Assembly (NCBI GenBank): GCA_951802425.1
Contig: OX637794.1
Span: forward strand, 5,146,001 to 5,210,000
Direction of reading: 5' to 3'
Origin: Clavaria fumosa
Taxonomy: Eukaryota > Basidiomycota > Agaricomycetes > Agaricales > Clavariaceae
DNA: 64,000 nt
The translations under genes and the position numbers were made by a program. Shown here one piece after another: positions 40,346 through 52,620 of the stretch (positions are counted from its first letter, which is position 1; each line of letters starts with the position of its first letter). The notes under the pieces are model-generated. The model saw only the letters and a program-made list of their open reading frames with translations, searched no databases and had not been told where the DNA came from.

Positions 40346-43300
40346 ACAGCATAGTCCTTGTGCAGATGGAGTATCTGCGCTTTCTTTCACTGCAAGCTAA
40401 CCACTCAAGCTAGTCTTTTGAAATTTTGTGTGCCTATATCTACCCCTCTAATCCTCAATTTCCATGGTTTACATTTTCCCAAAACTCATTTCCCAATGCA
40501 TGCCAAAGCTGCTGACCAAACCAGTCAAAATTCTCCCGTTTATCAAAACCAACCATAGGATTCCAAAACAAATGCAATGCTATACTGGGCCATCCCATAC
40601 CTATCATATTCCATCCCTCTCTCCCCCCTCCCATCACCCACAAAGCAACAATTCTAGCATATAGTCAGAATCCAGTTCTCACATCCTCACACAAGTTTGT
40701 ACTTGTGGTGGAACCTAAATCAAATGGGATCACATTGAAAGATTGAGTATAGTGCATGAATAATACACCCTGACTTTGTTTCAATCACTCTGCCACATCC
40801 AGGACTACAGTTGCCTTCCTACAAACCTAAACAACACAAGTACCCATACAAGTTTGCAGGCCTCACAGCACAAGATCTAACCGTGAAAATCTCTTGAAAT
40901 TGATCATGGATGCTCTAAATGATGACCACTATCATATAACATGCCAAACAGACCAAACTGTTTTTCTGCGAATGGTCCCTTGTTGCTCCTATCCTAACAG
41001 CATAGTCCTTGTGCAGATGGAGTATCTGCGCTTTCTTTCACTGCAAGCTAACCACTCAAGCTAGTCTTTTGAAATTTTGTGTGCCTATATCTACCCCTCT
41101 AATCCTCAATTTCCATGGTTTACATTTTCCCAAAACTCATTTCCCAATGCATGCCAAAGCTGCTGACCAAACCAGTCAAAATTCTCCCGTTTATCAAAAC
41201 CAACCATAGGATTCCAAAACAAATGCAATGCTATACTGGGCCATCCCATACCTATCATATTCCATCCCTCTCTCCCCCCTCCCATCACCCACAAAGCAAC
41301 AATTCTAGCATATAGTCAGAATCCAGTTCTCACATCCTCACACAAGTTTGTACTTGTGGTGGAACCTAAATCAAATGGGATCACATTGAAAGATTGAGTA
41401 TAGTGCATGAATAATACACCCTGACTTTGTTTCAATCACTCTGCCACATCCAGGACTACAGTTGCCTTCCTACAAACCTAAACAACACAAGTACCCATAC
41501 AAGTTTGCAGGCCTCACAGCACAAGATCTAACCGTGAAAATCTCTTGAAATTGATCATGGATGCTCTAAATGATGACCACTATCATATAACATGCCAAAC
41601 AGACCAAACTGTTTTTCTGCGAATGGTCCCTTGTTGCTCCTATCCTAACAGCATAGTCCTTGTGCAGATGGAGTATCTGCGCTTTCTTTCACTGCAAGCT
41701 AACCACTCAAGCTAGTCTTTTGAAATTTTGTGTGCCTATATCTACCCCTCTAATCCTCAATTTCCATGGTTTACATTTTCCCAAAACTCATTTCCCAATG
41801 CATGCCAAAGCTGCTGACCAAACCAGTCAAAATTCTCCCGTTTATCAAAACCAACCATAGGATTCCAAAACAAATGCAATGCTATACTGGGCCATCCCAT
41901 ACCTATCATATTCCATCCCTCTCTCCCCCCTCCCATCACCCACAAAGCAACAATTCTAGCATATAGTCAGAATCCAGTTCTCACATCCTCACACAAGTTT
42001 GTACTTGTGGTGGAACCTAAATCAAATGGGATCACATTGAAAGATTGAGTATAGTGCATGAATAATACACCCTGACTTTGTTTCAATCACTCTGCCACAT
42101 CCAGGACTACAGTTGCCTTCCTACAAACCTAAACAACACAAGTACCCATACAAGTTTGCAGGCCTCACAGCACAAGATCTAACCGTGAAAATCTCTTGAA
42201 ATTGATCATGGATGCTCTAAATGATGACCACTATCATATAACATGCCAAACAGACCAAACTGTTTTTCTGCGAATGGTCCCTTGTTGCTCCTATCCTAAC
42301 AGCATAGTCCTTGTGCAGATGGAGTATCTGCGCTTTCTTTCACTGCAAGCTAACCACTCAAGCTAGTCTTTTGAAATTTTGTGTGCCTATATCTACCCCT
42401 CTAATCCTCAATTTCCATGGTTTACATTTTCCCAAAACTCATTTCCCAATGCATGCCAAAGCTGCTGACCAAACCAGTCAAAATTCTCCCGTTTATCAAA
42501 ACCAACCATAGGATTCCAAAACAAATGCAATGCTATACTGGGCCATCCCATACCTATCATATTCCATCCCTCTCTCCCCCCTCCCATCACCCACAAAGCA
42601 ACAATTCTAGCATATAGTCAGAATCCAGTTCTCACATCCTCACACAAGTTTGTACTTGTGGTGGAACCTAAATCAAATGGGATCACATTGAAAGATTGAG
42701 TATAGTGCATGAATAATACACCCTGACTTTGTTTCAATCACTCTGCCACATCCAGGACTACAGTTGCCTTCCTACAAACCTAAACAACACAAGTACCCAT
42801 ACAAGTTTGCAGGCCTCACAGCACAAGATCTAACCGTGAAAATCTCTTGAAATTGATCATGGATGCTCTAAATGATGACCACTATCATATAACATGCCAA
42901 ACAGACCAAACTGTTTTTCTGCGAATGGTCCCTTGTTGCTCCTATCCTAACAGCATAGTCCTTGTGCAGATGGAGTATCTGCGCTTTCTTTCACTGCAAG
43001 CTAACCACTCAAGCTAGTCTTTTGAAATTTTGTGTGCCTATATCTACCCCTCTAATCCTCAATTTCCATGGTTTACATTTTCCCAAAACTCATTTCCCAA
43101 TGCATGCCAAAGCTGCTGACCAAACCAGTCAAAATTCTCCCGTTTATCAAAACCAACCATAGGATTCCAAAACAAATGCAATGCTATACTGGGCCATCCC
43201 ATACCTATCATATTCCATCCCTCTCTCCCCCCTCCCATCACCCACAAAGCAACAATTCTAGCATATAGTCAGAATCCAGTTCTCACATCCTCACACAAGT

Positions 43301-44610
43301 TTGTACTTGTGGTGGAACCTAAATCAAATGGGATCACATTGAAAGATTGAGTATAGTGCATGAATAATACACCCTGACTTTGTTTCAATCACTCTGCCAC
43401 ATCCAGGACTACAGTTGCCTTCCTACAAACCTAAACAACACAAGTACCCATACAAGTTTGCAGGCCTCACAGCACAAGATCTAACCGTGAAAATCTCTTG
43501 AAATTGATCATGGATGCTCTAAATGATGACCACTATCATATAACATGCCAAACAGACCAAACTGTTTTTCTGCGAATGGTCCCTTGTTGCTCCTATCCTA
43601 ACAGCATAGTCCTTGTGCAGATGGAGTATCTGCGCTTTCTTTCACTGCAAGCTAACCACTCAAGCTAGTCTTTTGAAATTTTGTGTGCCTATATCTACCC
43701 CTCTAATCCTCAATTTCCATGGTTTACATTTTCCCAAAACTCATTTCCCAATGCATGCCAAAGCTGCTGACCAAACCAGTCAAAATTCTCCCGTTTATCA
43801 AAACCAACCATAGGATTCCAAAACAAATGCAATGCTATACTGGGCCATCCCATACCTATCATATTCCATCCCTCTCTCCCCCCTCCCATCACCCACAAAG
43901 CAACAATTCTAGCATATAGTCAGAATCCAGTTCTCACATCCTCACACAAGTTTGTACTTGTGGTGGAACCTAAATCAAATGGGATCACATTGAAAGATTG
44001 AGTATAGTGCATGAATAATACACCCTGACTTTGTTTCAATCACTCTGCCACATCCAGGACTACAGTTGCCTTCCTACAAACCTAAACAACACAAGTACCC
44101 ATACAAGTTTGCAGGCCTCACAGCACAAGATCTAACCGTGAAAATCTCTTGAAATTGATCATGGATGCTCTAAATGATGACCACTATCATATAACATGCC
44201 AAACAGACCAAACTGTTTTTCTGCGAATGGTCCCTTGTTGCTCCTATCCTAACAGCATAGTCCTTGTGCAGATGGAGTATCTGCGCTTTCTTTCACTGCA
44301 AGCTAACCACTCAAGCTAGTCTTTTGAAATTTTGTGTGCCTATATCTACCCCTCTAATCCTCAATTTCCATGGTTTACATTTTCCCAAAACTCATTTCCC
44401 AATGCATGCCAAAGCTGCTGACCAAACCAGTCAAAATTCTCCCGTTTATCAAAACCAACCATAGGATTCCAAAACAAATGCAATGCTATACTGGGCCATC
44501 CCATACCTATCATATTCCATCCCTCTCTCCCCCCTCCCATCACCCACAAAGCAACAATTCTAGCATATAGTCAGAATCCAGTTCTCACATCCTCACACAA
44601 GTTTGTACTT
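40343..44610 (+). repeat. Tandem array: six complete and one partial 651-bp units
   Basis: Unit starts (CTAACAGCATAGTCC) at 40,343, 40,994, 41,645, 42,296, 42,947, 43,598 and 44,249, exactly 651 bp apart. The units appear identical by eye. The last stops after 362 bp at 'gtttgtactt'. Each unit has a near-terminal hairpin (GCAGAT-ggagt-ATCTGC, extendable to 8 bp) and 62-66-codon frames on both strands without family features. I treat the unit as a satellite derived from a mobile element. Confidence 0.9.
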
Positions 44611-45037
44611 AGCAGTGGCACCCCGACAAGGACCCCACATGAAATATTCCCCCCCAAAAAAGTCCCCCCTTTTAGTCCTCACTATGTCTTTGATGATGTT
44701 TACTCTCATTTGGTGCTTTTCCTCAAAACTTTTTTTTCACCCCAAAAATTCATTTAGGGTTCCTGGGGTCTTCCAGCAAAATTTGAAATATAGTAGCTGT
44801 GAAGTACTTATTTGAAGAACATATGCAGCTGACTGATAGCTGCATATATGAATGTTGATGTTGTCCTGTCATGAGGTGGGTCACATGGTGATGCTTGTGA
44901 CCATGGGTAATACTGGTAATGTGAATAAGACTAATGTATTCATGTGGCATAATGTGCCAGATGAAGGGATTGTGCCATGGCATATCATACATAGTATTGG
45001 AGGCTGCTGGTGTGCCATCATTGTTGTTAGCTGCTGG
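44611..45037 (+). repeat. Common module, copy 2
   Basis: Includes 'accccgacaaggaccccac' (also at 52,177) and the 'tttagggttcctggggtcttcc' part shared with 38,493. No coding support. Confidence 0.7.
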
Positions 45038-45233
45038 TGTTAGGATTGCTTACCTAAGCCATCCCAAAGAGGAGTTGTGGAGAAACTGGGGAGGCTTGTT
45101 GGAAGGCCACATGACCTGTGGCTGAGGGTCAGATTACATAATCCCCAAAGTCACCTGACCTGTGCCTTGGCATGTCACATGATCCAAGGGTCCAATTATG
45201 GGAATGCCACCAAGTGCTGAAGCAATCAGTATA
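45038..45233 (+). mobile_element. LTR-B, copy 2, left part
   Basis: TGTTAGGATTGC...agcaatcagTA. It is interrupted by the Tc1 element. The other half resumes at 46,886 with tatactttcacttttcc, and the uninterrupted site is seen at about 55,270. Confidence 0.75.
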
Positions 45234-45450
45234 CAGTGACCCAAAAAACTGTTGCAATGTTTTGGCACTTTGAGCTAAATGAGGTGTAGCACATGCAATA
45301 AATTTGCTAAAATCATAGTAATATTAGAGATGGTAGCCCTCCCTCTTGGCTATCTAATGGTATCTTTGTCATATCTTTATCTTCCTTATTTAGTAAGATA
45401 TCACATGATCCTTCTTGGAGACTCATTGCAACAGTTTTTTTGGCTGACTG
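45234..45450 (+). repeat. Left 217-bp TIR, itself bounded by inverted terminal motifs
   Basis: The outer end is CAGTGACCCAAAAAACTGTT; the inner end, reversed, is CAGTCAGCCAAAAAAACTGT. So each TIR carries the terminal motif at both ends in opposite orientation and has the form of a small MITE. Confidence 0.75.
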
Positions 45451-45575
45451 TTATGAGGGTATAAATCACATGATTATGTGGCTATGCTGCATTAATTGGA
45501 ACCAATCAACAAAATCACATGATCACCCACCTTCCTGCATGCCTCTCTGGGCATGAAATACCCCCAACATCCAAG

Positions 45576-46653
45576 ATGCGCTCCTTGTCCCTTGCTACCT
45601 CTAAACACATCCTCTCTCTCCTGGATGCAGGCCACTCTGCCCATCATATCTCTGCTGTCACTGGTGTCCACACCAGCACTATCTCTAGGCTTCGCTCTAA
45701 GCATCGCTCTCACCTTGCCAAAGCCATTGGAGGTCAACCTGCCAAGCTTACTCCCACCTATGTTCACCATGCTATTCAGCTTCTAACCTCTGGGAAGGCA
45801 GACACTGCTGTCCAGGTAGGCAAAGTACTCTCTCCCATTTCCAATCAGGCCCTCACCATTGTCCAGGTAACCAGAGCCCTCTCTGACATTTCCAACCAGT
45901 CCCTCTGTGCTGAGACAGTCCGCCTACACCTCAAAAAGGCTGGACTGAAGTCTGCAGTGAAGCAGCAAAAGCCCCTCCTCTCAAAGTGTCATTGTAGAGA
46001 GAGGTTGGACTTTGCAATTGCTCACAAGGACTGGACTGTGGAGGACTGGAAGAGAGTGGTATGGTCAGATGAGACCAAGATTAATCGCTTGGGCTCAGAT
46101 GGCAGGAGTTGGGTCTGGAAGAAGGCTGGAGAAGGTCCTTGTCAGAGGACTGTGAGTGGGACTGTGAAGTTTGGGGGGGGGATCTCTGATGGTATGGGGA
46201 TGTATGATGTGGAGTGGAGTTGGATATGCATGCAAGATTGATGGAAGGATGGATGGGGACCTTTATGTCAAAATTTTGGAGGATGAGCTGCAGTCCAGCA
46301 TCAGGTATTTTAAGAAGAAGCCAGTTGATATTATTTTCCAGCAGGATAATGACCCCAAGCATAAGTGCAAGAAGGCCAAGGCCTGGTTCCAGGAGAATGG
46401 GATGGAGGTCCTGACATGGCCAGCACAGTCTCCTGACCTCAACCCTATTGAACACCTATGGGCACACCTGAAAAGGAGGCTCCAGGGGTATGAAACAGCA
46501 CCAAAAGGGATATTGGAATTGTGGGAGAGGGTCCAGGTGGAGTGGGAGAAGATAGAATCTTCAGTGTGCCAGGAATTGGTAGAAAGCATGCCTAGGAGGG
46601 TTGAAGCAGTGTTGAAGGCCAAAGGGGGTACACAAAGTACTAGAATGTCTTGA
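45576..46653 (+). pseudogene. Tc1-type DD34E transposase (one frameshift)
   Basis: Cut-and-paste transposase acting on the element's TIRs. ATG at 45,576. N-terminal helix-turn-helix at about residues 10-42 (ILSLLDAGHSAHHISAVTG, TISRLRSKH). First catalytic Asp at residue 165 (VVWSDETKINRLG). After a run of nine G at 46,173-46,181 the frame shifts by one (eight G would keep it open). Then SLMVWGCMMW, second Asp in IIFQQDNDPKHK and Glu in SPDLNPIEHLW, with exactly 34 residues between them. Total about 358 residues, normal for the family. Only this homopolymer prevents an intact product; it could be real or a sequencing error. Confidence 0.88.
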
Positions 46654-46667
46654 CTTCTGCACTATAA

Positions 46668-46883
46668 CAGTCAGCCAAAAAACTGTTGCAATGAGTCTCT
46701 AGGAAAGGTCATGTGATATCTTACTAAATATGAAAGGTAAAAATATGACAAAGATACCGTTAGATAGCCAAGGGGGAGGGCTACTATGTCTAATATTTCT
46801 GTGATTTTAGCAAATTTATTGCATGTGCTACACCTTATTTAACTCAAAGTGCCAAAACATTGCAATAGTTTGTTGGGTCACTG
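46668..46883 (-). repeat. Right 216-bp TIR
   Basis: Reverse counterpart of 45,234-45,450, with inner end CAGTCAGCCAAAAAACTGTT and outer end CAGTGACCC followed by TA. Confidence 0.8.
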
Positions 46884-46885
46884 TA

Positions 46886-47155
46886 TATACTTTCACTTTT
46901 CCTTTTTTGTACTCCCCCCCCCTTATCTTAGTATTGTTGTCATGACCTTACCTTTAAGTTTTGTGAGACCCAGTCTGATAGAGATGCACCAGAGTTAGTT
47001 CATGATCAGCTTGAGGTGTCAGATGGTCATTTAGTTTATCATCATCATCAGTGACCAAAGGCTCAGACTCTTCATCATGGTCCAGAGGTCCAGACACACT
47101 CAGAGTGGCCTCAGTTGGTTCTGGGATCTCATGTCTTCAGCAACCAGAGGTGGAA
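46886..47155 (+). mobile_element. LTR-B, copy 2, right part, and adjoining shared sequence
   Basis: It continues LTR-B after the Tc1 element and is collinear with 55,275-55,525 through 'gtgaccaaaggctcagactcttcatc' to 'gatctcatgtct'. Homology ends there. Confidence 0.7.
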
Positions 47156-47938
47156 GCTGAGCACCAGATTGTGTTGTAGGCATTGTTAGAGTTGTTGTAT
47201 ATACAAGGTGTAAAGTTCAAATATACTGTCATGGTTCTGTCAGGTTAGTAGTGCAGAGGTTAGCAGAATGGAGCAGAGAAGTATGATTGGAATCTGATTA
47301 GAGTCTGAGATCAGAGAAGCAGAGAAGTAGATAGTGTTAGCAGAGATAGATGGGACTGTGGTCTCAATGTATGTGTTGTGCCACCATGTATATACATGTC
47401 CCTATTTGTCAAATGGAACAACACCTAAGACCAAAATCAGAAGTTAAAGGTAAAACTCCAAAGTCTGTCAGAGTTGCTTGGAGTTGCTTGGATGATGTGA
47501 AGAATGTTGAGGACAATGAGGATGAAAGCTCAGAGTTCAGGATCAAGGGATGATAATATTCAAATTGCAGAACAGGGAACTACAGGTGGGATCTTATACT
47601 GCAAGGACAGGAGTAGAAGAGTACTCTGAAACATAGTATATATCAAATTTCCAGGAGGGTTTCACCACAAGTGCCTGTGCAATCTTCAAGGAACAAAGGA
47701 ACCACAACAACAATGACTCCCATGGGTCATGGGCATCCACCCATTGGTTACAAGCACAGGGGGATGGTGGGAGAAGGTTCTAGAACAAAGTCTGAGGGAA
47801 GTGTGAAGCAGAGTATGCAGAGTTATGGCAGAGCAGATCAGAGAAGGTGCAGAGTCCAGAGCCTGGAGTGGAGATAGTGCTTATGTGATTGGATGGGGTC
47901 ATAACAGTTGTTGACATTGCTGGGGTATAGAGTATGTC
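47156..47938. other. No recognised gene
   Basis: AT-balanced, CpG-poor sequence with repeated 'agcagag' strings (47,265-47,345, 47,800-47,840) and TATA-like 'gttgtatatac' near 47,195. It may be the leader or LTR of the copia remnant that follows on the minus strand, but I cannot show it. Confidence 0.3.
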
Positions 47939-48454
47939 TCATAATAAAAAATTTGTCTTGGTTTCCCCCTTTGGGACCATGATGTACATATCCCCCTTGC
48001 CAGTGGCACAGAAGGTATGCCAGTAAGCTGTGTGAATGTTCTTGGGAGGGATTTCAGTGAAGTTTACAAACTTCAAACAGTAAGGGGACATGTGCCACAA
48101 AGCGCTGGAGTTGTATATTTTGACATTGCCATAGTCATGTGTCAGGTGAGTGGCAGGCTTTTTGCCTGTCTCAGGCTGACAATCTTCTTCAATGACAGCC
48201 AGCCATGCTATCTTGTCACTGTCATGCTCAGCAGTGGCAGCCTTCTCAGTGTTTCTGCCCTTTTGTTGGGGGCCTTGCCCTTCCTTTCCCTCCCTCTTTT
48301 GCCCAACAATCATACTGATAATGTCCTGTCTTCTGCAGATGTAACACTTCCCTTTCAGCCAGTCCTTTTCCTCACTCAGGCGACATAGCCTGAAGGGTTT
48401 TTCCTTTTCCTTTGCAGATATGGATTGCCCACAACCAGCATAGTCATCTTCCAC
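47939..48454 (-). pseudogene. copia gag C-terminus and dead protease
   Basis: 172 codons on the minus strand. The knuckle is broken: C37 and C40 remain (KCYIC), but the His and last Cys are replaced. The protease block reads VKIYNSSALWHMSPY, where the family has YDSGASxHM: the catalytic Asp (position 115) is Asn and Gly is Ser. Downstream 'KFVNFTEIPPK' and 'ATGKGDMYI' match the copia protease/pre-integrase pattern. Upstream gag is cut off by LTR-C-derived DNA at about 48,466. Confidence 0.65.
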
Positions 48455-48465
48455 AACTTCCTAGG

Positions 48466-48835
48466 CAGTGCAAGCAGGGTGAGCAGGTGAGTGGGGCAAT
48501 CATGGTTAGCAGTCAGCAGTGCAAGTGGGATGGGCAGGGTGGATGTCACAAGTGGGTTGAGCAGGGTAGGCAGTGCAAGTGAGGCAAGTGGGGTGGATGA
48601 TGGAAGTGGTGAGAGTGACATGGATGGCACAAGCATGATTACTAGTGCAGTACAAGCAAGGTGAACATGATAGACAGGTACTTACATTGAGGGGTAGGGT
48701 GACTTGCTGCCTGTGGACAATGGAGGTCTGAGATGAGTGGGGACAAGCAAGCACATCATCCTTCACCCATATTGTATATTCACATGAATCTGCAACTCAT
48801 CTTAAGAAATGGAATTTTGTTTCCACATTTCATCA
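48466..48835 (+). mobile_element. LTR-C-derived element fragment
   Basis: 'gcaagcagggtgagcaggtgagtgggg' onward matches 6,468-6,840, with a 45-bp foreign stretch (48,757-48,810) where copy 1 has 'agagactggg'. It leads directly into palindrome 2. Confidence 0.7.
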
Positions 48836-51069
48836 GTATTTATTGTCCACATGGATGACATTGTTATGCCTTCCTGTCTCTACTACCAACTAAGGGCCTT
48901 CTTCTTCCATTCCATCTAGCATCCATTCAAGCCCTCCTCCATCTGAGGTGCTCCCTGTTGTCCCTATAGCACCATCAGATAGTCACCCATGTACCAGCAT
49001 ACCATTGCCCTTGTATGATTGTCTGCTCTCCTGTCTCTTCCCCAGTCTCTTCATTCAGCAATTGTGTCTCCCCCATTCTCCCCCATGTGTTGATAGCTGT
49101 GGGCCACACACATGCTTTCAAGCTTTGACACAAACTCAACTCATCACTTAACTGACTTTGTGAGATGGGGCATCCAGGACACCCACTTTGACATTCACAA
49201 CTAGTCAACTTTGTGTGTCATTTGGGCATGGCAGTCCTGGACACCCACCTTGAGGCACACATCCAGTCAACTTACTTTGTACATTATGAGAGATGTGGGT
49301 GTCCTGGTCCTCCTGGCATGGCTTACCTGTATCTGTATGATGTCCCAGCCTGCATCACATTGGATCTTGGTAGGTATGTAGGACCTAGGTTTGGCATGCT
49401 AAGAGTGAGTAGCACAGGTGGTGTAAGTAGGATGGAGGGTGGACAGTGTGAGTGGAGTGAGTGGGTGGCACAGGCAAGGTGAGTAAGGCAAGTGGCACAA
49501 GTGAGGAGGTGCAAGTGAGGCAAGCCATGTAGTGTAGCACCAATGAGGTGAGTGGGTAGGCAGTGCAAGCAGGGTGGATGGCACAATTGGGGGTGAGCAG
49601 CATGGGTGGGGTGGCACCATTGGGACAAGTTTGGTGGACAGTGCATATTATCAGTCAATGATAAGTTAATATTTCCTTGTATTATTCATGACATGTCTGC
49701 TTGAGTAATGTATGTGTTTACTGTGCTCATGCTTGTCATACCTGGCACTGCTCATGTTCATCAGTCATTGCTTATGTGTGCCATACAGTGCCTAGGCTAT
49801 GTCCATGCTGCTCATAGCAACCCACCTCCAGACCCTGTTCTTTTTTCCCTTCCCCAGGTAGTCCAGCACAATGCAGTTCTGCCTCCACCCCTTCCTTGCC
49901 ATGTGCTATCCACTCTATGCTGCTTGTCTTGTTCTTCTGTCTAGGAGTCTGGTGATTAACATAGACCCAAGAACAAGACAAGCAGCATAGAGTGGATAGC
50001 ACATGGCAAGGAAGGGGTGGAGGCAGAACTGCATTGTGCTGGACTACCTGGGGAAGGGAAAAAAGAACAGGGTCTGGAGGTGGGTTGCTATGAGCAGCAT
50101 GGACATAGCCTAGGCACTGTATGGCACACATAAGCAATGACTGATGAACATGAGCAGTGCCAGGTATGACAAGCATGAGCACAGTAAACACATACATTAC
50201 TCAAGCAGACATGTCATGAATAATACAAGGAAATATTAACTTATCATTGACTGATAATATGCACTGTCCACCAAACTTGTCCCAATGGTGCCACCCCACC
50301 CATGCTGCTCACCCCCAATTGTGCCATCCACCCTGCTTGCACTGCCTACCCACTCACCTCATTGGTGCTACACTACATGGCTTGCCTCACTTGCACCTCC
50401 TCACTTGTGCCACTTGCCTTACTCACCTTGCCTGTGCCACCCACTCACTCCACTCACACTGTCCACCCTCCATCCTACTTACACCACCTGTGCTACTCAC
50501 TCTTAGCATGCCAAACCTAGGTCCTACATACCTACCAAGATCCAATGTGATGCAGGCTGGGACATCATACAGATACAGGTAAGCCATGCCAGGAGGACCA
50601 GGACACCCACATCTCTCATAATGTACAAAGTAAGTTGACTGGATGTGTGCCTCAAGGTGGGTGTCCAGGACTGCCATGCCCAAATGACACACAAAGTTGA
50701 CTAGTTGTGAATGTCAAAGTGGGTGTCCTGGATGCCCCATCTCACAAAGTCAGTTAAGTGATGAGTTGAGTTTGTGTCAAAGCTTGAAAGCATGTGTGTG
50801 GCCCACAGCTATCAACACATGGGGGAGAATGGGGGAGACACAATTGCTGAATGAAGAGACTGGGGAAGAGACAGGAGAGCAGACAATCATACAAGGGCAA
50901 TGGTATGCTGGTACATGGGTGACTATCTGATGGTGCTATAGGGACAACAGGGAGCACCTCAGATGGAGGAGGGCTTGAATGGATGCTAGATGGAATGGAA
51001 GAAGAAGGCCCTTAGTTGGTAGTAGAGACAGGAAGGCATAACAATGTCATCCATGTGGACAAGAAATAC
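48836..51069. repeat. Palindrome 2: about 1,100-bp arms, 32-nt spacer
   Basis: Centre 49,952.5; arms about 48,836-49,936 and 49,969-51,069. Both arms carry the same four variants that set it apart from palindrome 1: GTCCC for GCCCC near the outer ends, AACTAG for ATCTAG, CATGTAGTG for CATGTGGTG, and an extra GGGGT. I saw no arm mismatch in the stretches compared, apart from the outer end. Confidence 0.9.
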
Positions 51070-52176
51070 TAACAGCATAGTCCTTGTGCAGATGGAGTAT
51101 CTGCGCTTTCTTTCACTGCAAGCTAACCACTCAAGCTAGTCTTTTGAAATTTTGTGTGCCTATATCTACCCCTCTTATCCTCAATTTCCATGGTTTACAT
51201 TTTCCCAAAACTCATTTCCCAATGCATGCCAAAGCTGCTGACCAACCCAGTCAAAATTCTCCCGTTTATCAAAACCAACCGTAGGATTCCAAAACAATTG
51301 CAATGCTATACTGGGCCATCCCATACCTATCATATTCCATCCCTCTCTCCCCCCTCCCATCACCCACAAAGCAACAATTCCAGTTCTCACATCCTCACAC
51401 AAGTTTGTACTTGTGGTGGCACCTAAATCAAATGGGATCACATTGAAAGATTGAGTATAGTGCATGAATAATACACCCTGACTTTGTTTCAATTACTCTG
51501 CCACATCCAGGACTACAGTTGCCTTCCTACAAACCTAAACAACACAAGTACCCCTACAAGTTTGCAGGCCTCACAGCACAAGATCTAACCGTGAAAATCT
51601 CTTGAAATTGATCATGGATGCTCTAAATGATGACCACTATCATATAACATGCTAAACAGACTAAACTGTTTTTCTGCGAATGGTCCCTTGTTGCTCCTAT
51701 CCTAACAGCATAGTCCTTGTGCAGATGGAGTATCTGCGCTTTCTTTCACTGCAAGCTAACCACTCAAGCTAGTCTTTTGAAATTTTGTGTGCCTATATCT
51801 ACCCCTCTTATCCTCAATTTCCATGGTTTACATTTTCCCAAAACTCATTTCCCAATGCATGCCAAAGCTGCTGACCAACCCAGTCAAAATTCTCCCGTTT
51901 ATCAAAACCAACCGTAGGATTCCAAAACAATTGCAATGCTATACTGGGCCATCCCATACCTATCATATTCCATCCCTCTCTCCCCCCTCCCATCACCCAC
52001 AAAGCAACAATTCCAGTTCTCACATCCTCACACAAGTTTGTACTTGTGGTGGCACCTAAATCAAATGGGATCACATTGAAAGATTGAGTATAGTGCATGA
52101 ATAATACACCCTGACTTTGTTTCAATTACTCTGCCACATCCAGGACTACAGTTGCCTTCCTACAAACCTAAACAAC
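51069..52176 (+). repeat. 651-bp family: one 633-bp unit plus a partial unit
   Basis: Units start at 51,069 and 51,702, 633 bp apart because of an about 17-bp deletion ('agcatatagtcagaat' region missing) common to both. The second stops at 'cctaaacaac' (52,176), joined to the common module at a different unit position than in the other blocks. Confidence 0.85.
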
Positions 52177-52620
52177 ACCCCGACAAGGACCCCACATGAA
52201 ATATTCCCCAGAAAAAAAGTCCCCCCTTTTAGCCCTCACTATGTCTTTGATGATGTGTACTCTCATTTGGTGCTTTTCCTCAAAACTTTTTTTTCACCAC
52301 AAGAATTCATTTAGGGTTCCTGGGGTCTTCCAGCAAAATTTGAAATATAGTAGCTGTGAAGTAGTTATTAGAAGAACATATGCAGCTGACTGATAGCTGC
52401 ATATATGAATGTTGATGTTGTCATGTCATGAGGTGGGTCACATGGTGATGCTTGTGACCCTGGGTAATACTGGTAATGTGAATAAGACTAATGTATTCAT
52501 GTGGCATAATGTGCCAGATGAAGGGATTGTGCCATGGCATATCATACATAGTATTGGAGGCGCTGGTGTGCCATCATTGTTGTTAGCTGCTGGTGCATCA
52601 TCATTGTTGTTAGCTGCTGG
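52177..52620 (+). repeat. Common module, copy 3
   Basis: Same content as 44,611-45,037, with an extra 'gctgctggtgcatcatcattgttgtta' minisatellite unit before LTR-B. Confidence 0.7.

Larger units (their letters stand above)
45234..46883 (+). mobile_element. Tc1/mariner element, 1,650 bp, TA target duplication
   Basis: Flanked by TA (45,232-45,233 and 46,884-46,885). Ends CAGTGACCCAAAAAACTG / reverse. Terminal inverted repeats are about 217 bp (45,234-45,450 and 46,668-46,883), roughly 90 percent identical by eye. One transposase ORF lies between. The same LTR-B site without insertion at 55.27 kb confirms the boundaries. Confidence 0.9.

Noticed and set aside
40343..40400. Canonical Helitron ends on the 651-bp unit
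   Set aside because: The hairpin fits, but the end is TTAG rather than CTRR and no 5' TC is seen at the other end. Kept only as a loose rolling-circle hypothesis.
40358..44570. Repeated 62-66-codon frames in the 651-bp units
   Set aside because: They overlap on both strands, show no motif, and their conservation follows from unit identity.
40343..44610. CRISPR-like array
   Set aside because: Period is 651 bp with no spacers; the sequence is eukaryotic transposon DNA.
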